A stretch of 64,000 bases of DNA from Mycteria americana (lineage: Eukaryota > Chordata > Aves > Ciconiiformes > Ciconiidae). Under the pieces are notes generated by a model, which had not been told where the DNA came from, ran no database searches, and saw only the letters and a program-made list of their open reading frames with translations. Every line of letters starts with the position of its first letter. The stretch's first letter is position 1. This document shows positions 47,061 through 58,395 of the stretch, piece by piece. Made by a program: the position numbers and the translations under genes. The stretch lies in contig NW_027445626.1 in NCBI RefSeq assembly GCF_035582795.1, positions 1,922,001 through 1,986,000 on the forward strand, given 5' to 3'.

Positions 47061-47965
47061 GAGACTAAGCTGGAGGTGAGGGTCCCTACACCACAGGGCA
47101 ATTCAGGGAAAAAGGGAGCTCAGGAAGCTTCGACTCCCACCCAGCTCCAAGCAGGGCCAGCTCTGGGCTCAGAACAGGTAGCACAGTAAATGTCAGCATT
47201 TGCAGAGGGAGTTTACACATGAACCAGGCATCTAAGGCAGCGTTACAGAAACGGAGATGCGGCATTTGAGCAGCTCCCTGAACACAGCTGTCACTATGCC
47301 ATGCCTCCTGAGATTCCTGGGAACATCCACCTTCTTGTGCAGAAGAGTATGATCCTTCTGCAAGTTTCCTGGCACATCTGCAGAGCAAGGGGTGCTTTAG
47401 GCTGTAAACAGAACTGAAAAAAGCCTCTGAATTGGGTACTATCAACTTAATTACTGAAAGAGAGGGAGATGGAGGGATCTCAGAGCTTCCAGGTTCCTGC
47501 TGAAGATTTCAGCCTCCGAGAAAGGAGCTCAAAATAAGAGTTTTGAACTAATATAGCCTTTTGATCATTTCACTTGTGTCGGCTCTGCTCCCCACTTTCA
47601 ACAATTGGCACCCAGAAAGCTCACCTGCTTTTCCTTCCTCTCCTCCCCAAACATGACCAAGTGATGGGAAGAAAGGAAGCAGAAAGGCCCTAGGCCTCTG
47701 TGAATCACCTGGGGTGTGGCACTTGGAGGGCCACAGTTTCATTTCATTGTACACCCCATGAAGAACCAAGCTGGGAAGTGAGACTGCAAGCCCGAATCAA
47801 CAGGGTTCATGGACAGGCAAGGCTGTGTCTATGGCTGGTCTGGAAACCAGTACACCTACAGCATAGCTCAAGCTGGGGCTGAAGCTCAGGCTTGGGCTTC
47901 AATGGTCCCCTGGGCCCATGGACAGAGTTGTGGCTCCAGGCCCCACGTTAGGCTGGTCAGGGTGA
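47061..47965. other. No gene recognised
   Basis: Short frames only. I saw no array or RNA gene. Confidence 0.4.
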
Positions 47966-47969
47966 TGAA

Positions 47970-48360
47970 GACCTATGGATGCTCTCAGGGCCCTGACACT
48001 GCCCCTATGGGATCCCACCTGCAGTGCCCTCCATAGGCCAACTTCTCATGCCCTGAAGTCCAGGCTCTGTGCTCTGCTACCCTCCTTCCCCACCTCCCTG
48101 GAGATCTGGGAGACCAGCATTTCATGGTCACCACAGCCAAGGCTGACACTGGTATTCACATGCCTGACCAGCTCTTCCTCTTTTGGGAGTGCCAGGTCCA
48201 GGTGAGCAGAAGACTGAAGGGACTCTTTGGCAGCTCTGCTAAGAACGTTTCCACAAACACCACAAGAAACCTCCTGGAAGGTTTGCATCCTGCTGTCTCA
48301 CTCGACCATGAACACCGAGGAAACGGAGTCCCCCAGAAGAGCCAGGTCCTGTGATCCACT
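47970..48360 (-). mobile_element. CR1 LINE fragment, minus orientation
   Basis: 'catggtcaccacagccaaggctgacactgg' and the following 'gtgccaggtccaggtgagcag...gaagggactctttggcagc' read as the antisense of the CR1 middle region, matching 35725-36065 in inverted orientation. Confidence 0.55.
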
Positions 48361-48421
48361 GATTTCCTCAGATCATTTAATTGAGACATCGTTCATTCCT
48401 CACCCTGATGTATGACCTGTA

Positions 48422-48998
48422 AATGGCTGGGATGGAGTTAATGCAGCCCACAGGGTGATGTGCTTTGGATTTGACACTAAAACAGCACTGATAACGCAAC
48501 AGTGTTTTGGCTATTGCTGCACAGTCCTTGCAGAGCATGAAGGCTTTCTCTTTTTCCCACTCTGCCCCTGCAGCAAGAGGCTGGGGGTACACAAGAAGTT
48601 GGCGGGGACACAGCTGGGACAGCTGACCCAGAATGACCAAAGGGATATTCCATTGCATATGATGGCAGGCTCAGCAAAAAAAGTAAAACCCCAAACTCAA
48701 TGAAAGAAGGAAAAAGGAGAAATATTTGTGATCAAGCACTTGTCTTCCCAAGGCCTGCTTTCCCGGAAATGGCTAAACATCTGCCTGCCGATGGGACGTA
48801 GTGCATGAATTCCTCATTTTGCTTTTCTTCTAGACACAGCTTTTGCTTTACCTATTAAACTGTCTTTGTTCTGACCCATGAGTTTTCTAGCTTTTGCACT
48901 TCCAATTCCCTCCCCCGTCCTGCTGGGGGTGGTGGGGGTAGTGGAGAGTGAGCAAACGACTTTGTGGGTGCTTAGCTAGGGTAAAATCAAACCAAGCA
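48422..48998 (+). repeat. Older ERV LTR, nearly full length
   Basis: The start is lost ('aatggctgggatggagttaatg'). It then keeps 'gataacgcaacagtgttttggctattgctg', 'gaatgaccaaagggatattccattgcatatgatg', 'ttaaactgtctttgttctgacccatgagttttc' and ends '...tcaaaccaagca', matching the usual AAACCACGACA end. Confidence 0.75.
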
Positions 48999-49058
48999 CC
49001 TACCACAGTGCCAACATTTCTGGCCTCTACCCACACACACCTTGACCAATGCGCTTTT

Positions 49059-49153
49059 CTGATTTATTTTCTCCCCTTGTCCTGTTGAGCTGGGGGAGTG
49101 AGTGAGCGGCTGGGTGGCTGTCTGGCTGCTGGTCAACGTTAACCCACCACAGG
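49059..49153 (+). repeat. Fragment of the 3' end of an ERV LTR
   Basis: 'gatttattttctccccttgtcctg' followed by 'gggggagtgagtgagcggctgggtggctgtctggctgctgg' matches the terminal part of the LTR family seen elsewhere in the window. Confidence 0.65.
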
Positions 49154-49159
49154 ACCACC

Positions 49160-50820
49160 CCAGGACTGCTGCACCCAGTATAGGGCTTCCCAGCACAATG
49201 AAGACCCTGACAGACTGGAGCAAGTCCTGCAGAGGCCAGAAGGATGGTTGGGGCCTGGAGCACGTTATGGACAAGGAGAGGCTGAGAGAGCTGGGGTTTT
49301 GAGAAATCCCTCGGAGTCAAACACTGGGGCAAGGACCCAGGCCAGCTGGTGCGTTCTGAATCACTGGACAGTTTCAGTATTTGTCGAGACAAGGCCATGA
49401 GCACCTGCTCGAGCTGCAGCTGTCTGAGAATGGGCTTGGCTGAGAGAGCAGCTGTGGCAAGAGCTCTGGGACTTGGTGTGTAAGGAGTGTCAGTAGGAAA
49501 CTGGTTTCCTCTTTATTAATAATGGCTGTGGAGTTGGGTATCACTGAGCCTCGGAGGAGGACGGAGGTGACCATACAGCAAAGGTCCCTTCTCATGGCTG
49601 GGCTGTATGGCCAGAGATGGAAACGGCTGGTGTGTGGGACCGGTCTGGGACAATATTCCTAGGGCAGCTTCCCCGGGGTGTCCAGGGAGCATGGCACAGA
49701 CCAAGCCCCTCTCTTCTGCACCTTTGGTGCCTTGCTTCCTTCATTTTGCCACCTGGCTCTGCCTTGTGAGCACCCTGCTGTGTGCCCTTCTCCTGCACAC
49801 TCGCACAGCTTAGCTCTACACTGGTGTTTCCTCTTCCAGGACATCTCCAGCCCAGCCCCAGCTCCAGCTCTCCACACCTCCCCTGGCCCCATGGCAGTGC
49901 CCACCACAGGGGGCTGCAGCACTCTGGGCACTCAACCACAGCTCCGGCTGCTCTGAAGGGCACAGCAGCTCCTGGAGGTCAGACAGGGGGGTCAGCCTCC
50001 CCACCAGCCACGGGGCTGCTGCTGGCCAAAAGGGCAAGAGGAAACGGAGCCCAGTCAATCTCTAGCTTTGCTGCATTCATATTGTAGGTTGTCCCTAACC
50101 CCGACTGCATTTGCACCCTTCTCTTGTCCCACCAGCCCCTCTCCCTAGGACAGCACAAGAGTCCTGGCCCTGGGGCTCCTCAGGCACCTCCCGCATCTCT
50201 CCAGTCTCCCTTTGCCATGCCCACTGGGTCCACACTGACTCCCATGGCACTGCAGAGTCCTTCTTTGTGCATACCTTGATTTAGTGCTTTGCTTTTGGGG
50301 TGTTTGAGGGTGTTTCACTTTGTGTGCCTCCATTCACTCCCACCCCAGGGCACGTGGTGAGTCCTCGTCCTCTCCTGACCGCTCCACATTCATTTCCATA
50401 AAGACGGCTATACGCCATGAGTCCTGACGTATGTGAAGCAGCCCGAGGAGGGAATGGGGAGCTCATGCACCATCTTACGCCAAGAAGAGAGCCTTTAAAA
50501 CCAGAACTTCTGGTCCAGTGGAACCCCATGATACTGTGAGCTTAACCCCAAACACAGGGAGAACATAAGGAGAAAAGACTTTTTCAAAGACCAATTCCTT
50601 GGACATTTTAGTGGCAGCCACTTGGGAGGAAGAGCCCAAGCTCCAGGGACTGCACCCAGGAGATGCCCTTTTATTGAAGAGCTGCTAGTGGACAGGTCAC
50701 AGATGACACAATGTGGTGCTAGGGTCAGACCCAACAGGATAAAGCCTCAAGAGAAGTAGTATCAATGTAGAAAATTATATGTAAGTAGAATTCTTACAGG
50801 GAAAAAAGCAGACTGCTGGC
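49160..50820. other. No gene recognised
   Basis: Frames under about 125 codons, no motif. About 49170-49310 has a CR1-tail-like feel ('ggatggttggggcctggagcac...aaggagaggctgagagagctgggg') but is too degraded to claim. Confidence 0.4.
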
Positions 50821-50876
50821 CTAAGATAAGCTCCGGGACATGTGAAGTGCTGGGAGGCAGGTTGTTGTCAGTGACG

Positions 50877-51797
50877 CTACGGCCATTGGGTGAGTTTCCA
50901 TAGGGCATCCTTGAGCTCCTTGTTCCTCATGCTGTAGATGAGGGGGTTGACTGCTGCAGGCACCACTGAGTACAGAACTGACACCACCAGGTCCAGGGAT
51001 GGGGAGGAGATGGAGGGGGGCTTCAGGTAGGCAACCATGCCACTGCTGATAAACAGAGAGACTATGGCCAGGTGAGGGAGGCATGTGGAAAAGGCTTTGT
51101 GCCGTCCCTGCTCAGAGGGGATCTTGAGCACGGCCCTCAAGATCTGCACATAGGACAGCACAATGAACACAAAACAACCAAATGCAAAACAGAGGCTAGC
51201 CACAAGAAGCCCAGCCTCCCTGAGGTAGGTTTCTGAGCAGGAGAGCTTGAGGATCTGGGGGACTTCACAGAAGAACTGGGCCAGGGCATTGCCTTGGCAG
51301 AGTGGTATTGAAAATGTATTGGCAGTGTGCAGCACAGCATAGAGAAACCCACTGCCCCAGGCAGCTGCTGCCATGTGGACACAAGCTCTGCTGCCCACGA
51401 GGGTCTCATAGTGCAGGGGTTTGCAGATGGCAATGTAGCGGTCGTAGGCCATGACAGTGAGAAGAAAATACTCAGCTGACATAAACAAGAAAAAGAAAAA
51501 GACTTGGGCCACACATCCTGTGTAGGAGATGGCCCTGGTGTCCCACAGGGAATTGGCCATGGCTTTGGGGACAGTGGTGGAGATGGAGCCCATGTCAAGG
51601 AGGGAGAGGTTCAGAAGGAAGAAGTACATGGGGGTGTGGAGGTGGTGGTCACAGGCTACGGTCATGATGATGAGGCCGTTGCCCAGGAGGGCAGCCAGGT
51701 AGATGCCCAGGAAGAGCCAGAAGTGCAAGAGCTGCAGCTCCCGTGTGTCTGCGAATGCCAGGAGGAGAAACTTGGTTATGGAGCTGCTGTTGGACAT
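50877..51797 (-). CDS. Olfactory receptor, OR14-like, intact (copy 2)
   Basis: A one-exon odorant GPCR of 306 residues on the minus strand. The start is placed at MSNSSSITKF (ATG at 51797-51795); an in-frame ATG 87 bases upstream would add a non-family N-terminus. Marks: GNGLIIMTV, LHTPMYFFL, MAYDRYIAICKPLHY, SYVQILRAV, KAFSTCLPH, NPLIYSMRN. It keeps the usual receptor cysteines. It closely parallels copy 1 at 30032-30967 over its full length and lies in a duplicated segment with shared flanks. It appears functional by reading frame; the ligand is unknown. Confidence 0.93.
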   Translation of the reverse strand: MSNSSSITKFLLLAFADTRELQLLHFWLFLGIYLAALLGNGLIIMTVACDHHLHTPMYFFLLNLSLLDMGSISTTVPKAMANSLWDTRAISYTGCVAQVFFFFLFMSAEYFLLTVMAYDRYIAICKPLHYETLVGSRACVHMAAAAWGSGFLYAVLHTANTFSIPLCQGNALAQFFCEVPQILKLSCSETYLREAGLLVASLCFAFGCFVFIVLSYVQILRAVLKIPSEQGRHKAFSTCLPHLAIVSLFISSGMVAYLKPPSISSPSLDLVVSVLYSVVPAAVNPLIYSMRNKELKDALWKLTQWP

Positions 51798-54690
51798 TTG
51801 CTTCCTCTGGGTGTGGGGGCCTGTCCAAGGAGGAAAAGGCAGTGAAGAGTTAGGACTCTCAGCAAAACCTGCTGCATTTCTCACAGAAACACCCCCCGCC
51901 AGCCTCTCTCTCTCCTTCCAGAAAGACCTTCATGCAGCTGCCTGGCTGCAACTCTCTTTCTCGCTGGCTGAGGGCCCAACAGGGAGCAGGGGATTCTGCT
52001 GTGGGCACCGGAGGAGTCAGTCCTGCTGTGCACCAACAGGCAGAGAGAAACCAGGAGTGATCTCTGCTTAAATCCACTCATGAAATCAATGCCATCTCAC
52101 AACTGTCCCTCCCAACTCACCCGACTGCAGAGGAGAGCTGTGGGGGTTTGGTTTTGTTGCGGTTTCTTTTGTTCCTGTTCCTTGTCCCACCTGAGGGGGG
52201 TTTGTGGAAGGCAGACATCCTTGGCATTTCTGCTACACTGCAAGTGCTACCCTGAGAGCCCTGGCAGGCAAAGGGCTGGACCCTCAGTGCATAGGGAGGA
52301 GAGATGGTCTGTCCCTCAGTCTTGCTCTCAGGTGCCCTTGGCTCACACCTCTCGGAGCCACAGGATGGTCACACTCAGCTCTTGCCCTGAAAGGAAACTG
52401 GATACTGGAAAAGAAACTGGATACTCTCAGAACAGAGGAAGCCAGTTGCAAAATGCAGACGATCTCCACACTCCCCTCCCCAGGGAAGAGCTGTGAGCTT
52501 CTGGATGCCCTGAAGATGGGGTGTCCTGAAGAGAGAGCCAGCTTTCTCCCCACCCTATGGACTGCATTGCCCAGACACCCACAGGCTAGAAGAGGCCTTG
52601 GGCACCTTGCTCCCATGGACACAGCTGCATGGCCAGACCTGCAGGGTCAGTTGCTGAGCTGCTGCTGCAAAGCCCATCCCTAGAGAGCCTGAAAACAGCA
52701 GCAGCAGGGGCAGGTGGAGAAAGCAGGAGAAATACCCCAGGGCTTCTGCCAAGTGAGGCAAGGCCAGGGAGGGAGAGATGGGCACTCAGGAGAGTCTCCT
52801 CTGCTGGAGCTCAGGCTGCAGAGGAGGCAGCTCCTGCCCTGCACCCCAGCGCCTTGAGGGCAGAGGCTCTGCTGGGTGGCAGAGGAGACTGACAGACTTG
52901 GTAGGGGAAAAACATGTTCAGTGAAGGGCTGACAGGGAGATGCCCAATTCCCCCCTCCCAGCCTTTGCTCTCAGCACTTTGCTCTCACTCCCGGTCAGTG
53001 CCTCTGCTGCCTGGATCTGTCCCTGCCAGGAGCTGCTTCTCTCTCCCCATGGCTGCTACCTATCAGTGCCCACAGACTACATCCCACCCGCTCTGTGCTC
53101 AGGTCTGCCCTGCAGAGCCCTCCTGGCAGCAGGACACTGCCCAGGAGCATCTCAGAGAAGGGGCAGGTCAGATAACCCACGAGGATTCCACACAAGTGAT
53201 GGGGCTTTCATTAGGCAAAGGAACTGGTGGAGGGACTGAATCAGCTTCCTCACAGACCTACTGACCTCTCAGTCTAATGCTGTCGAGGTCTCAGTCTCTT
53301 CTGCAAACCTCACAGCTCCATGGCTATGTTCCCCCACAAACTCAGCAGGAAACGGAAAGCACAGGCTTCAGAAAGCACCTTTCCTTCCACGTAGCACCTG
53401 CCTTGATGTGCTTCTTGAAAATCTGCCTCTGGCAATGTCCTGAAGTGATGTGGAGCTGTGAGCAGCCCTGACCCACGCAGCACCCTCTCCACAGCAGAGG
53501 GACCGTGCCCTGACGGGGGCCGCTCCTTCCACCCACAGCTTCTCCCTGCAGCGCTGTGCGGAGCCACCCGGGCAGGCTGAGTGCTGGCCCTGGCAAGTGT
53601 CAGAGTCCCTGCCCTGGCACACAGCCCCCTGGGCGCAGGGACCCTGCTCTGCAGGACAGCCCTGGGCAGCCCTGCCTGCACACCCGGCTTCACACCCCTG
53701 CAGCCATCCCCGGGAGAAGGCAACTGTCATTACCTGTCCCTCTGACAGTGCAGCAGGGAAGCCCTGCTCGGGAGCAGGTCCTACTCCTCTACGTTGGAGA
53801 GATCTCTGTACGCTGTGACAGATTTATCGTACCCCTCCAGGGAGCTCATGTTCTTTGCCGTGCAGCGAGACTTAGGGTGGAGAGGCTGTGAAGATTGCTC
53901 CTGCAGTGAGCTCTCAGCCATCCACCCAGCCCAGACCGCCTTTAACCTCTCTCTGCCCTGCTTGTCTCCACTCAGTGCCTGCAGGCAGTGCCCTCAGCCC
54001 TGCGGTGCTTTGCAGAGGAGCTGCTCCTGGGCAGAGCTGTCTCTCTGTAGCTCTTCCTGCTTGCCATGCACTCCCTCCATCCCAGGAGCCTGGAACAGCT
54101 CAACAGCAGAGGACCAGCCCAAGGTGTTGTAATGACCTCTCTGGTGGGTTTGGGACCAAGTCCGTGAACCTCAGACACTGAGAAGAAGTTGAGGAAACCT
54201 CTGAAGAAGTCAGATGCAAACTGCAAAGTTTCTTTGAGCCTTAATGGGTCCCACTGAGGGACATTACTGACAAAGCCTCCCTGGGGACTGGTTAGAGCAG
54301 AAAGCTGGAGGCAGAGATGGCAGGCAAAGGACATGTGAAGGTGGCTCTGATGCTGAGTAAACCTTAATGTGTCCCATTAAGGCAAAGGGCCGAGCCCTGA
54401 CCCCATTAACCAGCTGACCCCCAGCCCCTGGGAAGGGAGATCTTGTCCCTCACACGGTGCTCAGGGCTCTTCCTGGGGCCGTGTGATGTGGGGATGTGTG
54501 ATGCCAAGGGCAGGACTATGCTGCGACACCTCCCAGGCTCCTGGATGTGGACAAGGAGGCAATGAGGCCCTAATGCTAAAAGGATAAGGTGTCTCCTCAG
54601 AGGCATCAGCGGCAGAGACAATGGCCATTGCCAACGGCAGAAAGAGCTCCTCTCTGTTGGGGGCTTTCAGCCTTTCTACATCCCGCTGTC
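51798..54690. repeat. OR-linked duplicated segment (copy 2) and 5' flank
   Basis: Non-coding DNA sharing blocks with 30970-34110, strongest at 53440-53760. Bases 54150-54480 also match an inverted copy at 43.6-44.1 kb. Open frames here are short and mostly shadows. Confidence 0.6.
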
Positions 54691-55450
54691 ATCTCCACCA
54701 CAGGCTGTCCTATGGGCTTGCATCACCTCTGCCTCTTTCCCTGCAGGCTGTAGGCACCCACCCTGCTACTGCACCTTGCTCTCACCTCAGCATCTTCCTG
54801 CCTTTACTGGAATCTCTCCAGCCTCCCTGGCTCTTCCTTAAAACACAAAGCCTTGGGCTCACCCAGGGTGACCTGTTGCACAACAGCACTGCCCTTGGAG
54901 TGACAGTTCTTTCTCCTCATGTCCACTCTGGACGTCCCAAGCTGCACTTTGTGGCATTATTTCTTTCTCATGCTGTTTCCCACTACAAAGAACAGCTCTG
55001 CTATCTCTGAAACCAACCTTCAAGCACTCTCAGGCTACTCCCATATTGTCCAGAGCCTGAACAACGCTGGGACAAAGAAACCCATGTCCCTCAACCGTCC
55101 CACACAGGTCATGTGCACCAAACACCACCTTGGCAGACCTCCTCTGCACACTCTCCAATTCCTCCCTCCTTCTGCAAAATGAGGAGCCCCACACTGAGAC
55201 ACACCTCTTTGTGTGTGGCCACACCAGTGCTGAGACAAGAGGGGTGAGAACTCAAGATGTCTGCGTGGCCAATGCTCCTCCTAATGCTGCCCCGTATGCA
55301 GCTGGCCTTGTTCATGGTGAGCATGCGCTACTGGCTCATATGGTGTCCCCTGTAGTGCCCAGAGCCTCCTCCTCAGGGTCAGCTGGTCAAGTCCCAGCCT
55401 GTCCTGATGGATGGGGTTATTCTCCTCTCCCTTCAGGAGTGGCCACTACT
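54691..55450 (+). repeat. Dispersed repeat, copy 3 (same strand as copy 1)
   Basis: About 54840-55400 parallels 1168-1740: 'tgacctgttgcacaacagc...ccttggagtgac', 'ctgtttcccactacaaagaacagc', 'ggcagacctcctctgcac', 'atgcagctggccttgttcatgg'. Family unknown. Confidence 0.6.
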
Positions 55451-55469
55451 CGTTTTACTACTTCAAGAG

Positions 55470-57165
55470 GTTTCTCTTGCCTCAGTCTTCAATAGCAAGA
55501 CCAGTTGTTCTCTGGGTACCCAGCCCCCTGAGCTGGAAGACAGGGACGCGGAGCAGAATGAAGCCCCCATAATCCAAGGGGAAATGGTTAGTGACCTGCT
55601 ACACCACATAGACAAACACAGGTCTATGGGGCCAGATGGGATCCACCCAAGGGTACTGAGGGAGTTGGTGGAAGTGCTCACCAAGCCACTTTCAATCCTT
55701 TCTCAGCAGTCCTGGCTAACCGGGTAGGTCCCAGTTGATACGAGGCTAGCAAATGTGGTGCCAATCTAGAAGAAGGGCCAGAAGGAGAATCCAGGGAACT
55801 ACAGGCCTGTCAGTCTGACCTCAGTGCCGGGGAAGGTTATGGAGCAGATCGTCTTGAGTGCCACCACATGGCACGTACAGGACAACCAGGTGATCAGGCC
55901 TAGTCTGATGGGCTTATGAAAGTCAGGTCCTGCTTGACCAACCTGATCTCCTTCAATGACAAGGTGACCCGCTCAGTGGATGACGGAAAGGCTGTGCATG
56001 TTGTCTACTTGGACTTTACTAAAGACTTGGACACCATTTCCCACAGCATTCTCCTGTAGAAACTGGCTGCTCATGGGTAGGATAGACTTCTTCACTGGGT
56101 AAAAAACTGGCTGGATGACCAGGCCGAAAGGGTTGTGCTGAATGGAGTTCAATCCAGTTGGTGTTCGGTCACCAGTGGTGTCCCCCAGGGCTCAGTACTG
56201 GGGCCAGTTCTGTTTAATATCTTTATCAATGATCTGGATGAGGGGATCGAGTGCACCCTCAGTAAGTTTGCAGACAACACCAAGCTGGGCAGGAGTGTTG
56301 ATCTGCTTGAGGGTAGGCAGGCTCTGCAGAGGGACCTGGACAGGCTGGATCGATGGGCTGAGGTCAATTGTATGAGGTTCAACAAGGCTCAGTGCAAGGT
56401 CCTGCACTTGGGCCACAGCAACCCCATGCAACGCTCCAGGCTTGGGGAAGAGTGGCTGGAAAGCTGCCAGGCAGAGAAGGACCTGGGGGTGTTGGTCGAC
56501 AGCCGCCTGAATATGAGCCAGCAGTGTGCCCAGGTGGCCAAGAAAGCCAGTGGCATCCTGGCTTGTATCATAAGTTGTGTGGCCAGCAGCATTAGGGAAG
56601 TGCCCCTGATCGTGCCCCTGTACTCGGCACTGGTGAGGCCGCACCTCGAATGCTGTGTTCACTTTTGGGCCCCTCACTACAAGAGGGATATTGAGGTACT
56701 GGAGCGTGTGCAGAGAAGGGCAACGGAGCTGGTGAAGGGTCTGGAGCAGAAGTCTTATGAGGAGCGGCCGAGGGAGCTGGGACTGTTTAGCCTGGAGAAA
56801 AGGAGGCTGAGGGGAGACCTCATCGCTCTCTACAACTGCCTGAAAGGAGGTTGTAGAGAGGTGGGGGTCGGTCTCTTCTCCCAAGTAACAAGGGATAGGA
56901 CAAGAGGAAATGGCCTCAAGTTGCACCAGGGGAAGTTTAGACTGGATATTGGGAAAAATTTCTTCACCGAAAGGGTTGTCAAGCATTGGACCAGGCTGCC
57001 CAGGGAAGTGGTTGAGTCACCACCCCTGGAGGTATTGAAAAGCCGTGTAGATGTGGTGCTTAGGGACATGGTTTAGTGGTGGACCTGGCAGTGTTAGGTT
57101 GACAGTTTGACTTGATGATCTTAAATGTCTTTTCCAGCCTAAAAGATTCTATTATTTTATGACTC
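55470..57165 (+). mobile_element. CR1 LINE fragment, best-preserved copy in the window
   Basis: CR1 ORF2 and 3' tail in plus orientation. The 5' half is split by stops (KHRSMGPDGIHPRVLREL block at about 55615). The second half keeps an open frame of 313 codons at 56135-57076 with [43 protein letters not shown] and the C-terminal [18 protein letters not shown] region. The catalytic FADD reads FADN, so the enzyme would be inactive. The element ends near 57165 with an A/T-rich 'attctattattttatg' tail. Confidence 0.88.
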
Positions 57166-57169
57166 CATG

Positions 57170-57850
57170 AGTCTGTGTTGTCACTGATGGCTGAGTAGTT
57201 GATAGGGCAAGAGTTTGCAGATGGGTTGTGCAGGTGCTTGCAAGGTCCATGGTGGTTGAGTAGCTTTTAGGGCAGGAGCATGCAGCTGGCTCATACAGGT
57301 GCTGGTGATGTCATCTGTGTTTTAGTAGCTGTTACAGCAGAAGCACGCCCCTGGCTTGTGCAGCTGCTTGTGATGTCATAACGATATTAGTAGGTGATAG
57401 GGTAGGAGTGGGCCCCTGGGTTGTGCAGCTGCTTGTGATGTCATAGCTGTATTAGTAGGTGACAGGGTAGAAGGAGGCACTTGGCGTGTTCAGTGTGCTT
57501 TTGATGTCACATGGCCGTGAGTAGGTGATAGGGCCAGAGCGGGAACCTTCCCAGTGCAGCTGCTTGTGGTGTCCCAGAGTAGGAGATGGTGTCCTACTCT
57601 GGACATGGATGTCCCGCATCCATGAGGATGTGGTGTCCCAGGTGCCTGAGCAGGAGATAGGGCAGGAGCAGGCCCCAGGCTTGAGCAGTTGCTTCTGATG
57701 TCACCTGATCCCAAGCAGATGATGGTTTAGGAGCAGGCCCCTGCCCCGTGCAGCTCCTCATGGTGTCACTGATGGCTCAGTAGCTGACAGGCCAGGACGA
57801 TGCCACCGGCTTCTGCAGCTGCTTGTGATGTCAGTGATGGCTGATGGCTC
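57170..57850. repeat. Tandem repeat, unit about 60 bp (locus 2)
   Basis: About eleven imperfect copies of 'gtaggtgatagggcaggagcaggcccctggcttgtgcagctgcttgtgatgtca'. It is the same family as 8050-8425. The array is cut off by an LTR at 57.85 kb. Confidence 0.85.
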
Positions 57851-58395
57851 GCTCCCTCCCCCTGGTGGGATGGGGTAGAGAATCAGAAGGGTCGAAGGGA
57901 GAAAACTTGTGGGTTGAGACAAAGACAGTTCAATAGGGAAAGCAAAAGCCACGCACGCAGGGAAAGAAACCCAAGGAATTCATTCACTCCTTGCCATGGG
58001 CAGGCGGGTGTTCATCTGCAGGAAAGCAGGGCTCCCTCACGTGTAACCGTTACTGGGGAAGACAAACGCCATCACTCTGAACGTCCCCCCCTTCCTTCTT
58101 CTTCCCCAGCTTCTTCCCCATTGCTGAGCATGATGTCATTTGGTGTGGAATATCCCTTTGGTCAACAGGAGACAGCTGTCCCAGCTGTGTCCCCTCCCAA
58201 CTTCTTGAGCACCCCCAGCCCACTCGCTGGTGGGGTGGGGTGAGAAGCAGAAAAGGCCTTGACTCTGTGTAAGCACTGCTCAGCAGGAACGAAATCATCC
58301 CTGTGGTATCAACACTGATTTCAGCACAAATCCAAATCACAGCCCCACACTAGCAACTGAAGAAAATTAACTCTATCCTGGCCAAAACCAGCACA
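57851..58395 (-). repeat. ERV LTR, minus orientation, 3'-truncated
   Basis: Reads on the minus strand from TGTGCTGGTTTTGGCC (at 58395) through the 'aactgaccaaaggg'-type block (here 'ttggtcaacagg') to 'ccaccagggggaggg'. The terminal 'GGGCTAAACCACGACA' part is missing at the 57.85-kb edge. Confidence 0.78.
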
